A program made the position numbers and the translations under genes. A model generated the notes under the pieces. That model was not told the DNA's origin and did no database searches. It was given only the letters and a program-made list of their open reading frames with translations. Positions 28,334 through 37,450 of a stretch of DNA of 64,000 bases are shown here, in pieces. The number at the start of each line of letters is the position of its first letter. Within the stretch, counting starts at the first letter, position 1. The stretch comes from Aureimonas phyllosphaerae (GTDB taxonomy: Bacteria; Pseudomonadota; Alphaproteobacteria; Rhizobiales; Rhizobiaceae): assembly GCF_900113065.1 (NCBI RefSeq), contig NZ_FOOA01000015.1, positions 1 through 64,000 of the forward strand, in the 5' to 3' direction.

Positions 28334-30370
28334 ATGGGGCAAGACCCGGTTCATCGATCGAGCGCACGGGAGCGCTCGTACTATCGTGCCGACATCGACG
28401 GCCTGCGAGCGGTCGCCGTCATCGCGGTCCTCCTGTTTCACGCTGAGTTGCCCGGTTTTGCAGGCGGCTACGTCGGCGTCGACGTCTTCTTCGTCATCTC
28501 CGGCTTCCTGATCACATCGATCATCTGCGAAGACTTGGACCGCGGTCGCTTCACATTCGCCGACTTCTACGCCCGTCGCGTCCGGCGCATCTTCCCGGCC
28601 CTCTTCGCCACGGTTCTCGTCACCTGCATCGTCGCCGGATGCTTTTTTCTTCCGCCGGACTTCCGCTCGCTCGGCGCTTCGATCGCGGCGACGGCGGGCT
28701 TCGCCTCCAATATCCTGTTCTGGGCTCAAGCGGACTATTTTGATGCGCCGGCGGAGCTCAAACCCCTCCTTCACACCTGGTCGCTGTCGATCGAGGAACA
28801 GTTCTACCTCGGCTTTCCCTATCTTCTGGTCCTCCTCTGGTGGATGGATCCGCCAAATCGACGGCGCGTGCTGGCGGGCCTGACCGCCGCCTCGTTCGCC
28901 ATAGGCGTCATCGCCACGCACAAGGATCCCCAGGCAGCCTTCTACCTCCTGCCGCCGCGGGCCTGGGAACTGCTTCTCGGCGCTCTTCTGGCTCTGTCAC
29001 CCGGCCCCGCGCTTCCGCCCGCGCTCGCTCGACGCGCGGGTTGGCTCGGTCTTGCATCGATCCTCCTGGCCGTTGCGATCTACGATGCTCAAACGCCCTT
29101 CCCGGGCTTTGCCGCCCTATTGCCGACCCTCGGCGCGGCGCTGGTGATCGGTGCGGGGACATCGGGCCACGTCGGGGCGTCGAAGCTTCTGGGAAGCCGC
29201 CCTCTGGTCGCGGTCGGCCGGCTCTCGTTCTCGCTCTACCTCTGGCATTGGCCGGTCCTGTCGCTCCTGCGCTACGCGCTGGCTCGCGAGCTCGATGGCT
29301 TCGAGACCGCAGCAGCGCTTGCGACCTCCGTTCTTTTGGCCATCGTCTCCTGGCGCTTCGTCGAGGAACCGTTCCGGCGCCCGCGAACGCAATCCAGGGC
29401 GGCGGTCCTGCGCAGGGCGGCTGCGGTCACGGCCGGCATCTTCCTGACGGGGATCGTCCTTCAGGCAACCGGCGGGTTGCCGCAGCGCCTGCCCGATCGG
29501 CTTCTCGCCTATAGCCCGCTCTTACCGCCCGAAGCCGAAAGCCGCGTGTCCTGTGCAAGCTGGTCCGCAGCGCGCACCAATCTGCCGGGTATCTGCCTCG
29601 TGGGGGATCTGTCGGCGCCCGACCTGAGCTTCGCCGTGATCGGCGACAGCCACGCGGAAGCGCTGATCCCGGCCTTCGAACTGGCCGCGACGCACCACCG
29701 ACAGAAGGGGCTCGTCTTCGTCAAGCACGCCTGCCGACCGATGCTCGGCGTCGCGCGTGTCGTGGACGGCAAGCGGAATGCATCGTGCTCGACCTTCGTC
29801 GCCAAGGCGATCGACGAGATCCGGGCGCAGGCCTCGATCGAGGAGGTCGTCTTCGCCGCACGCTGGACGCGCCAGGCCCTGGGGACAGGCTACCAGCAGC
29901 CTGTCTCCTTCTATACGGACGGACAGTCGCCCGAAGTGTCGATCGAAGAGAACAAGCGTTCGCTCATCCGCGGCCTCGACCGGGCCTTCGACGCGCTGTC
30001 CGATCGGCGCATCACGGTGATCGGCGCGGTCCCCGAGAACGAGTTCCTGCCGCCGATGGCGCTGGCGATGGCGAATCTCTTCCGCCGCTCGCCGCCCCGC
30101 ACGACCGCAGAAGCCTTCCATCGCCGGAACGCGGTGGTGGAAGACGTCTTCGCGCAGCTCGCCAAATGGCATCGGTTCCAGTTCATTGCACCGGCGCGTC
30201 ATCTCTGCGACGGGGCGACCTGCGCGGCCGAGATCGGTGGCCGCTCGCTCTATCGCGACGACGACCATCTCAGCGCGTTCGGCGCCGAGCAACTCGCGAA
30301 CGTGATCGACGACATGTTCGAGGAGCCGCCGACCCCGGTCCCGCCCGTGAAGGCTCGAGACGGGAACTAG
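28334..30370 (+). CDS. Acyltransferase 3 with C-terminal SGNH domain (OafA-like)
   Basis: 678-residue membrane O-acyltransferase. The N-terminal acyltransferase-3 domain opens RADIDGLRAVAVIAVLLFH, then GGYVGVDVFFVISGFLI, FYARRVRRIFPA, and HTWSLSIEEQFYLGFPYL, with about ten spans. A periplasmic SGNH hydrolase-like domain follows, with block I as VIGDSHAEALIPAF and the catalytic pair in DDHLSAFGA. Such two-domain proteins acetylate O-antigen or EPS sugars. It stands alone on the plus strand inside the locus and shares its last bases with the convergent sulfotransferase gene (stops overlap in CTAG at 30367-30370). Confidence 0.92.
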   Translation: MGQDPVHRSSARERSYYRADIDGLRAVAVIAVLLFHAELPGFAGGYVGVDVFFVISGFLITSIICEDLDRGRFTFADFYARRVRRIFPALFATVLVTCIVAGCFFLPPDFRSLGASIAATAGFASNILFWAQADYFDAPAELKPLLHTWSLSIEEQFYLGFPYLLVLLWWMDPPNRRRVLAGLTAASFAIGVIATHKDPQAAFYLLPPRAWELLLGALLALSPGPALPPALARRAGWLGLASILLAVAIYDAQTPFPGFAALLPTLGAALVIGAGTSGHVGASKLLGSRPLVAVGRLSFSLYLWHWPVLSLLRYALARELDGFETAAALATSVLLAIVSWRFVEEPFRRPRTQSRAAVLRRAAAVTAGIFLTGIVLQATGGLPQRLPDRLLAYSPLLPPEAESRVSCASWSAARTNLPGICLVGDLSAPDLSFAVIGDSHAEALIPAFELAATHHRQKGLVFVKHACRPMLGVARVVDGKRNASCSTFVAKAIDEIRAQASIEEVVFAARWTRQALGTGYQQPVSFYTDGQSPEVSIEENKRSLIRGLDRAFDALSDRRITVIGAVPENEFLPPMALAMANLFRRSPPRTTAEAFHRRNAVVEDVFAQLAKWHRFQFIAPARHLCDGATCAAEIGGRSLYRDDDHLSAFGAEQLANVIDDMFEEPPTPVPPVKARDGN

Positions 30371-31212
30371 CCGAGTTGGAGGCCGGTCTTCGACACCAGA
30401 GCCTTGGCGGCCGGCGTCAGGTGGCGCTCGCAGATGCCGAGGATCCTGACCGCCTGCGCCTCGCTGAGATAGTCTGCAAAGCCGCCCGCCACGCCGCGCC
30501 GCATCCGCAGGCTTTCGGTATCGCCGCGATCATAGTCGTGCGCCGGGAGCCCCTGCTCGATCTCGCGCTCGCGCATCGCCTCGAAGCGCGACGCCTCGAC
30601 CGCACGCCGCATCGGTTCCGGTCGATGCGGGAAACCGAGGAAATCCACCACGCTCGAACTGGTGGCCTCCGTCTCGGCCGTCAGCGCTTCGTAGCTGATG
30701 ACGATGTTGCGGTGATGAGGAAGCCCCCTTCCCCAGGCATTGAGGTAGCGAACGAGGGCAGGAGCGCCCTGCGCCTCGTCCACGATGAACTCGTCGATCC
30801 CGCCGACGAAGCGGTGCTTGTGACGCGTGGCATGGAAGTAGGCCGAGACGAGAACATCGCGGGGGTCGCGCACCATGAAGATGATCGGGCGATTGAGAAA
30901 GAGCGATCGCCGGTAGAGATGATGGGTGACGAGGATCAGCGGAACATCGCTGCGCCGATGTCCGTATCGGAACGCGGGGATGCCGCGCACCGGATCGAGA
31001 TCGTAGTTCGGAACGACCCCGAACATCTCCCGCAGATCGACCGCCTCCCCTTCGCGCGCGAGGGACGCGAAGTAGTGCGAGAGGATGAAGCGGAACCACG
31101 TCCGTCCCGACTTCGGGTAGGATACGAGGAACGTGTCGGCCCCGACGGCCGCCCAGGTCATCCTGACCCGGCGGTCGATCTTCCGGAACGCGCGCTGATG
31201 CAGCATGGTCAT
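30367..31212 (-). CDS. PAPS-dependent sulfotransferase (second)
   Basis: 281-residue sulfotransferase of the sulfotransfer_1 type, different from the one at 21603. The PSB loop is YPKSGRTW at 32-39, and the 3'-phosphate motif is RDPRDVLVSAY at 115-125. The C-terminal RRGVAGGFADYLSEAQ matches the usual K/RxGxxGxW-like end of the family, with F at the last position. Its ATG overlaps the stop of the upstream glycosyltransferase (ATGA). Having two sequence-unrelated sulfotransferases suggests two sulfation sites; that is inference. Confidence 0.9.
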   Translation of the reverse strand: MTMLHQRAFRKIDRRVRMTWAAVGADTFLVSYPKSGRTWFRFILSHYFASLAREGEAVDLREMFGVVPNYDLDPVRGIPAFRYGHRRSDVPLILVTHHLYRRSLFLNRPIIFMVRDPRDVLVSAYFHATRHKHRFVGGIDEFIVDEAQGAPALVRYLNAWGRGLPHHRNIVISYEALTAETEATSSSVVDFLGFPHRPEPMRRAVEASRFEAMREREIEQGLPAHDYDRGDTESLRMRRGVAGGFADYLSEAQAVRILGICERHLTPAAKALVSKTGLQLG

Positions 31213-32444
31213 GGGCCGTACCTCGAATGGGAGTGGGACGTGAGCGCCGCATCGACGACCTCGTCCCAGCGGTCCACGACGTGAGCGGTGGTGAACCGGC
31301 GGCTACTTTGGCGCGCCGCTTCGGCAAGACGCTGGCGCAGGCTCTCGTCCGAGAGCAGGCGCCGCAGCGCCCCGGCCATGGCCGCCACGTTCTCGGGGTC
31401 GACGAGAAGGCCGTTCTGGCCATCGTCGATCATCTCCCGCGGGCCCCAGCGGCAATCGAAGGAAACCACGGGAAGGCCTGCGGCCATGGCTTCCAGAAGA
31501 ACGATGCCCCAGCCCTCGAAGCGCGAGGACAGGACGAAGGCGTCGGCCGTATCGACCCAGACGCCCGGCACATCGGTGACGCCGGGCATGTCGACCCGGC
31601 CATCGAGCCCGAGGCTGGCGCGCTCGGCTTCGAGAAGGCCACGGTCTGCGCCCTCGCCCCAGATCACGAGGCGCCAGTCCGGAACTTCCGGAGCGATCTC
31701 GGCGAAGGCGCGCAGGAGGAGGTCGAACCCCTTCTGCGGAACCAGCCGGCCAACGGCGGTCAGCGTCCGGCCATCGGACCGACGCCGTCCCGCTGCCGGC
31801 AGATCGACCGGATTGGGGATCACCCATCCGCGCCGGCGCATCGGCGCGGGGAAGAACTCGAGCGCACCCTTCGTCATCGTCACGAGGCCGAAGGCGCGCG
31901 GGTAGAGGCGCGAGCGGAGGGTGTTCCAGATCGGTCCGACGGTCTGGGCCGCCGGGTTGTTGCGCTCCGACACGACGACCTCCACGCCGAGGCGGAACGC
32001 AGCCATCAACGTGAGGACGTTCGTGCGGACGAGAAAGCTGACGACGACGTCCGGTCCCACCTCGCGCAGCGCCCGGTGGAGACGCCACACGCGACGACCC
32101 GCGGTGCCGATCGCCGAGACCGCGCCACGGCGGCCGGGCGGCAGCCCCAGACGCCGGACCTCGATGCCGGGGTGGAGGGGGTAGTAGGGAACCGCGCCCG
32201 GCTCTTCGAGCGTCAGGATCGTCACCGATCGGCCGCGAGCGATCCATTCGTTGGCAAGCACGCTGACCACATGCTCGGTCCCGCCCGCCCCCAATCCGGG
32301 CAGGACGATGCAGATCCTCGCCGCCGCGCCCGCAGCGAGCGGAAGGCCTGCGACCGGTTTGAACGTCGTCGGGTTGCGTTCGTGTCCCAAGCGGTGCCCC
32401 GGATTTCGATCCCTCGCGTCCTTCGAGTATGCGGGGCAAGGCAA
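31209..32444 (-). CDS. GT4-like glycosyltransferase
   Basis: Up to 411 residues. The conserved part starts with ICIVLPGLGAGGTEHVVSVLA at about residue 44, so the first 40 residues are probably not translated and a start nearer 32310-32370 is likely. Motifs: SFLVRTNVLTL, VVVSERNNPAAQ, TAVGRLVPQKGFDLLLRAFA, and the E-x7-E motif in EGWGIVLLEAMAAGLPVVSFD. This resembles amylovoran AmsD and other GalNAc-type GT4 enzymes. It is the first gene of a two-gene operon with the second sulfotransferase. Confidence 0.86.
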   Translation of the reverse strand: MPCPAYSKDARDRNPGHRLGHERNPTTFKPVAGLPLAAGAAARICIVLPGLGAGGTEHVVSVLANEWIARGRSVTILTLEEPGAVPYYPLHPGIEVRRLGLPPGRRGAVSAIGTAGRRVWRLHRALREVGPDVVVSFLVRTNVLTLMAAFRLGVEVVVSERNNPAAQTVGPIWNTLRSRLYPRAFGLVTMTKGALEFFPAPMRRRGWVIPNPVDLPAAGRRRSDGRTLTAVGRLVPQKGFDLLLRAFAEIAPEVPDWRLVIWGEGADRGLLEAERASLGLDGRVDMPGVTDVPGVWVDTADAFVLSSRFEGWGIVLLEAMAAGLPVVSFDCRWGPREMIDDGQNGLLVDPENVAAMAGALRRLLSDESLRQRLAEAARQSSRRFTTAHVVDRWDEVVDAALTSHSHSRYGP

Positions 32445-32587
32445 GGCGGAACAGCTGGACTTTGGAGCGTCGGCGAGACCTCTTCCTACCTCTAAAGGCG
32501 CACTTGGACCGAGCGAGGTTCCATTGTGGCCTCGAGGACGGAAGGTCGCCGAACCGGGGATCGGATGATTCGGGAGCTGCGGGGATC

Positions 32588-33520
32588 ATGAGTTCGATCC
32601 GCACCGTCTTCGTAGGAGCAGTCGAAGGATCGCTCGTCGCGCTCGAGGCCCTGATCGCCGCCGGACGGGCTCCCGTTCTGGTGGTCACGCTTCCGCCGGA
32701 ATCGGCCCATCGCCATTCGGATTACGTCGATCTCGCTCGTCCCGCCCGCAAAACCGGGGCGGCCGTGCACTTCACGACCAACATCAATGCGCCGGAAACG
32801 GTCGAAGCGATCCGCGCGGCGGCACCGGACCTCACGATGGTGATCGGCTGGTCGCAGATCTGCCGCGAGCCCTTCCGCTCGGTGGCACGGCTGGGAACCC
32901 TCGGCTACCACCCCTCGCCCCTGCCGCGTTTCCGCGGACGGGCGGTGATCCCCTGGACGATCCTGGCGGAGGAGACGACCTCGGGCTCGAGCGTCTTCTG
33001 GCTGGACGAAGGGGTCGACAGCGGTCCGATCATCGTCCAGCGTCTGTTCCCCGTCGCGCACGACGAAACCGCCCGATCGCTCTACGACAAGCACAAGCAG
33101 GCGCTCGCCGAGATCGCTGTGGATGCGCTGGACAGGATCGCGAGGGGCGAGGCCGCCGGCACCGCCCAGGACGAACGGCTTGCGAGCTACTGCGCCAAAC
33201 GGACCGAAGCGGACGGTCTCATCGACTGGCGCGAGCCATCCGAGGCGATCCTGCGTCTCGTGCGGGCGGTGGGCGACCCCTATCCGGGAGCCTTCACCTT
33301 CGATGCCGGCGACCGGATCGTCGTCGGCTCGGCGTGCGCGCTGGCACCACACGGGCGCCATATCGGCCTGACCGGTCAGGTTCAGGGCCACACCGAACGC
33401 GGGTTCTCGGTTCTGTGCGGCGATGGCATCACGATCGAAGTCACCACCTGGCGCGGGTCGCCGGACGGGCGGCGCCCGAAGGTGCACGCCCGGCTGGGCC
33501 CGTGCCGCAGGCCCGCATGA
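32588..33520 (+). CDS. Sugar N-formyltransferase (ArnA N-terminal/Fmt-like)
   Basis: 310-residue enzyme of the formyltransferase fold using N10-formyl-tetrahydrofolate. The folate-site motif GYHPSPLPRFRGRAVIPW and the catalytic Asp in WLDEGVDSGPI are present. A C-terminal subdomain follows (IDWREPSEAILRLVRAVGDPYPGAF), as in ArnA, VioF-type sugar formyltransferases and Fmt. ATG 32588 follows GGGGATC and starts the Rossmann-like part. Isolation in a polysaccharide locus argues for a nucleotide-sugar substrate rather than Met-tRNA. The gene converges on the epimerase with only 4 bp between stops. Confidence 0.85.
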   Translation: MSSIRTVFVGAVEGSLVALEALIAAGRAPVLVVTLPPESAHRHSDYVDLARPARKTGAAVHFTTNINAPETVEAIRAAAPDLTMVIGWSQICREPFRSVARLGTLGYHPSPLPRFRGRAVIPWTILAEETTSGSSVFWLDEGVDSGPIIVQRLFPVAHDETARSLYDKHKQALAEIAVDALDRIARGEAAGTAQDERLASYCAKRTEADGLIDWREPSEAILRLVRAVGDPYPGAFTFDAGDRIVVGSACALAPHGRHIGLTGQVQGHTERGFSVLCGDGITIEVTTWRGSPDGRRPKVHARLGPCRRPA

Positions 33521-33524
33521 GGCA

Positions 33525-34559
33525 TCAGGCGGGGACCGGTGCCGGTGTCGTCCGGGCCCAATGTTCTCGATACCACTCGACAAAGGCCGCAACCCCGTCC
33601 TCGACCTGCGTCTTCGGAGCGTAACCGGTCAACGCCTCCAGCAGGCGGTGGTCGGCAAAGGTGACGGCGGCATCGCCCGGCTGCATCGGCAGCATCCTGC
33701 GCACGGCCCGCTTGCCGAGGCAGCGCTCGATCGCAGACACGAAATCGATCAGTTCGACCGGCTTGCCGCCGGCGATATTGACGACCCGCCAGGGCGCGAC
33801 GGGTGACAGGGTGTCGGCGACGCCCTCCACCTGCACCGGTCGACCGATCGAGGGCGGGCAGTCGGCCAGCCGCGCGATCGCCTCGACGAGATCGCCGACA
33901 TAGGTGAAGTCGCGCCGCATGCGCCCCTCCCCGTAGACCTCGATCGGTCGACCGTCCTCGATCGCCTCGACGAAGCGGAAAAGCGCCATGTCCGGCCGTC
34001 CCCAGGGTCCATAGACCGTAAAGAACCGGAAGCAGGTCGTCGGGATCGAGAAGAGGTGCGCATAGGCATGCGACATCTCCTCCATCGCCTTCTTGGTCGC
34101 GGCATAGAAGGTCAACGGCAGGTCCGCCTTGTCGGACTCGGCGAACGGCAGCGCGGTGTTGGCGCCGTAGACCGAACTCGTCGACGCCAGCATCAGATGC
34201 CGCAGCTTGAGGCCGCGCGCGAGTTCCACGATGTTGAAGGAGCCGATGAGGTTGCTGTCCGCATAGGTCTGCGGGTGGTCGATCGAATAGCGCACCCCGG
34301 CCTGCGCGGCGAGGTGCACCACCATCTCGGGATCGGCGAGATCTGCGGCATGGCGCAGCGCATCCATGTCCTCGACGCGTCCGGTCAGGGCGCGAAAACC
34401 GGGGCGGCGCGCCAGGATCGCATGCCGGGCCGCCTTCAGCCTGACATCGTAGTAAGGCGTCATCGCGTCGAAGCCGACGACCTCGTGACCGTCGTCGAGA
34501 AGCCGGTTCGCCAGATGGAATCCGACGAAGCCCGCGGTCCCGGTGATCAGGATCCTCAT
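33525..34559 (-). CDS. UDP-glucuronate 4-epimerase-like SDR (LpsL type)
   Basis: 344-residue extended SDR. It begins [24 protein letters not shown] and continues [20 protein letters not shown], a pattern of UDP-glucuronate 4-epimerases. Catalytic parts [15 protein letters not shown] and [15 protein letters not shown] are intact. The enzyme would make UDP-galacturonate from the UDP-glucuronate supplied by the Ugd encoded 73 nt upstream on the same strand. GalA in the polymer would fit the two pectate-lyase-like enzymes in the locus. The start at 34559 is clear; upstream in-frame sequence is unrelated. Confidence 0.9.
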   Translation of the reverse strand: MRILITGTAGFVGFHLANRLLDDGHEVVGFDAMTPYYDVRLKAARHAILARRPGFRALTGRVEDMDALRHAADLADPEMVVHLAAQAGVRYSIDHPQTYADSNLIGSFNIVELARGLKLRHLMLASTSSVYGANTALPFAESDKADLPLTFYAATKKAMEEMSHAYAHLFSIPTTCFRFFTVYGPWGRPDMALFRFVEAIEDGRPIEVYGEGRMRRDFTYVGDLVEAIARLADCPPSIGRPVQVEGVADTLSPVAPWRVVNIAGGKPVELIDFVSAIERCLGKRAVRRMLPMQPGDAAVTFADHRLLEALTGYAPKTQVEDGVAAFVEWYREHWARTTPAPVPA

Positions 34560-34632
34560 GACGGGTGGACCTCGCGTGGCGTTGTAGGCAAACAGGGCCG
34601 CTGGGGAGCGGCGTGGTCGGGAGCGGCGTGGG

Positions 34633-35979
34633 TCATTCCGCGGCCACCGGATACGAGAGGGGAAGCGTCGCGAGCCCATCGCCGAGGCAGGTGTAGCGAA
34701 GGCCCCGCTTCTCGATCTCCTCGCTGCGATAGATGTTGCGCAGATCCACGAGGACGTTGCCCGTCATGCCCGCCGCCAGTCGGTCGAGGTCGAGCGCGCG
34801 GAACTGGTCCCATTCCGTCACGATGACGAGCGCATCGGCTCCATGCGCGCAGACATAGGCATCCTCCGCATAGGCGACATGGGGATCGAGGAGCGGGCGG
34901 GCCTGCTCCATTCCCTGCGGATCATAGGCGGTGACTCGCGCGCCCGCATCGATCAACCCCTGGATGATGGAGATGGCGGGCGCCTCGCGCATGTCGTCGG
35001 TGTTCGGCTTGAAGGTGAGGCCGAGCACGGCGATCGTGCGCCCCCGCACCCGCCCGCCGCAGGCCGCGACCACCTTGCGCGCCATCGCCCGCTTGCGCTG
35101 GTCGTTGACGGCCACGGTCGCCTCGACGAGCCGGAGCGGCGCGTTGCTGTCCTGGGCGGTCTTGACGAGAGCGAGCGTGTCCTTGGGAAAGCAGGATCCC
35201 CCGTAGCCCGGCCCTGCGTTCAGGAATTTCGGCCCGATGCGCTTGTCGAGCCCGATCCCGCGCGAGACCTCCTGAACGTTGGCCCCGACATTCTCGCAGA
35301 GATCGGCGATCTCGTTGATGAAGGTGATCTTGAGCGCGAGAAAGGCGTTCGCGGCGTATTTGACGAGTTCGGACGTGCGCCGGCTGGTGAAGAGAATCGG
35401 GGCGGCGTTGAGGTAGAGCGGCCGGTAGACCTCGGTCATGACCTCCACCGCTCGCGGATCGGCATGGCCGACGACGATCCGGTCGGGTCGCTTGAAGTCC
35501 TCGATCGCGGCGCCTTCCCGCAGGAACTCCGGATTGGAGACGACGGCTACGTCTGCGTTCGGATTGACCATGCGGATGATGTAGTCGACCTCGTCGCCGG
35601 TTCCGACCGGAACGGTCGACTTCGTTGCGACGACCGTGAAGCCCCGAACGTGCCGCGATATGTCCCGGGCCACGTCGAAGACATGGCTGAGGTCGGCATG
35701 TCCGTCGCCGCGCCGGGACGGCGTTCCGACCGCGATGAAGACGACGTCGGCTTCCGAGACGGGACCGGCGAGATCGGTCGAGAACGAAAGGCGGCCCGCC
35801 TGCACGTTACTGGCGACGATCTCGGCGAGCCCAGGCTCGTAGATGGGCATGCGACCGGCGCGCAACGCCTCGATCTTGTGCTCCGCCTTGTCGACGCAGG
35901 TCACCACATGACCGAAGTCGGCAAAGCACGCCCCACTGACGAGGCCGACGTAACCTGAGCCTATGATCGTGATCCGCAT
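34633..35979 (-). CDS. ugd: UDP-glucose 6-dehydrogenase
   Basis: 448-residue enzyme oxidising UDP-glucose to UDP-glucuronate with two NAD+. It has the NAD-binding [11 protein letters not shown] at 7-17, the catalytic cysteine C263 in [13 protein letters not shown], and [16 protein letters not shown] in the C-terminal domain. The size and sequence fit the RkpK/Ugd group. It is first in a two-gene operon with the 4-epimerase and closes the EPS locus at its right end. Upstream there are 418 bp without a gene, where its promoter must lie. Confidence 0.96.
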   Translation of the reverse strand: MRITIIGSGYVGLVSGACFADFGHVVTCVDKAEHKIEALRAGRMPIYEPGLAEIVASNVQAGRLSFSTDLAGPVSEADVVFIAVGTPSRRGDGHADLSHVFDVARDISRHVRGFTVVATKSTVPVGTGDEVDYIIRMVNPNADVAVVSNPEFLREGAAIEDFKRPDRIVVGHADPRAVEVMTEVYRPLYLNAAPILFTSRRTSELVKYAANAFLALKITFINEIADLCENVGANVQEVSRGIGLDKRIGPKFLNAGPGYGGSCFPKDTLALVKTAQDSNAPLRLVEATVAVNDQRKRAMARKVVAACGGRVRGRTIAVLGLTFKPNTDDMREAPAISIIQGLIDAGARVTAYDPQGMEQARPLLDPHVAYAEDAYVCAHGADALVIVTEWDQFRALDLDRLAAGMTGNVLVDLRNIYRSEEIEKRGLRYTCLGDGLATLPLSYPVAAE

Positions 35980-36397
35980 GGCGTCGCCGAGCTCTTCTGC
36001 CTGTGGGAGATGAGCCCATCGTGCGGTCGGCTTGCCATGGGGTCGAGTGACAATACGACGGCGGCAGCCTTGCCTATTCGAAGCAAAGCGCCGGGCGCTT
36101 CCACTTCCGCGGCGACTTCATAGGTCTTTCGATCGATCGTTCGCCGGTCGCTACGTCTTCAGAACAAGGTCGTGTTCTTTCGGCGAATGGGACGATCGGA
36201 CGGTGGCGGCAAACGTTGGCCCGTTGGCTCGATCGCCGGATCCCGATGATCTTTTGGGGCGGTGGGGGAACATTGTCGCCCTCGAGGGGCCGCCATACGA
36301 TGAAGAGAAGGACGAGCCGCACGAGCGGACAACGGGCCCCTGACAGGGCGCCTCTCCCGGCCCGGTGCGGTTCGCTGTCAAAACAGGGAGATCAGCC
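35980..36397. other. Intergenic region upstream of ugd and the small membrane protein
   Basis: 418 bp with no supported gene between divergent ugd and the 82-residue ORF. It must carry the ugd promoter. Short open frames here lack Shine-Dalgarno sites and plausible protein sequence. No RNA gene or clear repeat was recognised. Confidence 0.5.
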
Positions 36398-36646
36398 ATG
36401 GGCGCGCAGAACATCGCCGGACATGCGAGTATCCTCTACGCCCGCAAGCAGGCCCAATGCTTGACGGAGCAGGAAGCGGAGCTGCTAGAATTCGACCGCA
36501 CCCGCGGAAATGCCGACCAATCCGTGGAAAGCGATCGGGGTTTTCTCGTACTGGGTCTGTGCATGATCATTTGCGAAGCGGCCTTCGGGTGGGTCGCCTT
36601 CAAGAAAATCTGGTTCGGCTGGTTGGGCATGCCCGGCTGGTGGTAG
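36398..36646 (+). CDS. Small single-span membrane protein, unknown function
   Basis: 82-residue protein. ATG 36398 is preceded by GGGAG with 7-nt spacing, which supports translation. The N-terminal half is hydrophilic (KQAQCLTEQEAELLEFDRTR). One membrane span follows (GFLVLGLCMIICEAAFGWVAF, about 48-67), and the end is aromatic-rich (FGWLGMPGWW). No family was recognised. It is isolated between ugd and the regulator region. It may be real because of its start site and coherent membrane topology, but no independent evidence is available. Confidence 0.5.
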   Translation: MGAQNIAGHASILYARKQAQCLTEQEAELLEFDRTRGNADQSVESDRGFLVLGLCMIICEAAFGWVAFKKIWFGWLGMPGWW

Positions 36647-37450
36647 GTGGAAACCCGCAGCGAGGCGCTGCGCAGGTCCTGCCGCCGGGAAGGGTTTCCC
36701 GCGGTTTCACCTGCGAGGGGTACCGGACCCGCAAAGCCTCCCAAGCTGAGTTGCTTCGTCACGACGACAGCTGAATCAAAGCGCGCCAGGCAACACATCT
36801 TCGGGCGGCAACCAGCGATGGCGGTCGCGACATTTATCGGACCTAGATAGCCTGACCGGGCCAGATGGTTGCTGGAGCCGGTTGCTGCCGACCTTCCAAG
36901 CACCGTCCTGCCCCATCCAGGCATCATCGCGTGAGATGCTCGAACGGCGCTGTCTCGACCGGAACGGTTACTTCGCCAAAGAATGTCGGGAAGAACGGTG
37001 GGGCGAATCGCCAGCCTTCCATCGCGTCTCCTACTTCAACCTTTTGAAGAAGACCTCGATCTCTTCCGCGAACCTCCATGTCCTGATGGAGCGTTACGAA
37101 GGGGCAGCTTGTCTGGAGGAAATCCCTCGGCGGCAACCTTCAGCCGGCTCAAAAAAGTTATCCACTGCTCTGTGGATAAGTCGGCTCGACTGCATCGTGA
37201 TCCGGATGCCGTAGCGTCTGAGCGTACGGAATCGTCCTTAAGTGCCCGATTATCTTACGCTTGTGCGTTTTCTCACACCTTAACAATTTGTAATAGGCAA
37301 TATGGATGCATAGGTTGAATTCAGGAATCGTTTACCTACCAACGAGTTGCAGGCCCCGACCTTCGGATGCGGTCGGGCCGGCAGAGCGAGCCCGTGACTT
37401 TCCACCTAATTGATAGGGATGACGTCAAACATCAATTGTGAGGTCGATCG
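36647..37450. other. 804-bp gene-free region upstream of the LuxR-type regulator
   Basis: No open frame with plausible protein sequence. The last 200 bp (about 37230-37440) are clearly more AT-rich than the surroundings and probably contain the promoter of the regulator gene at 37451. A pair of inverted DnaA-box-like sites lies at 37158-37179. No tRNA, riboswitch or mobile element was recognised. Confidence 0.55.
37158..37179. promoter_or_regulatory. Inverted pair of DnaA-box-like sites
   Basis: TTATCCACT at 37158-37166 (8 of 9 to the consensus TTATCCACA) and TGTGGATAA at 37171-37179 (an exact consensus box on the minus strand). The eight core bases form an exact inverted repeat around a 6-nt spacer. 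It sits about 60 bp left of an AT-rich stretch. It could be a DnaA-binding regulatory site, part of a replication-related element, or chance. Confidence 0.35.

Noticed and set aside
37240-37300. TTAA-type half sites resembling CtrA boxes
   Set aside because: The second half sites do not match TTAA at 7-nt spacing, so they are not convincing.
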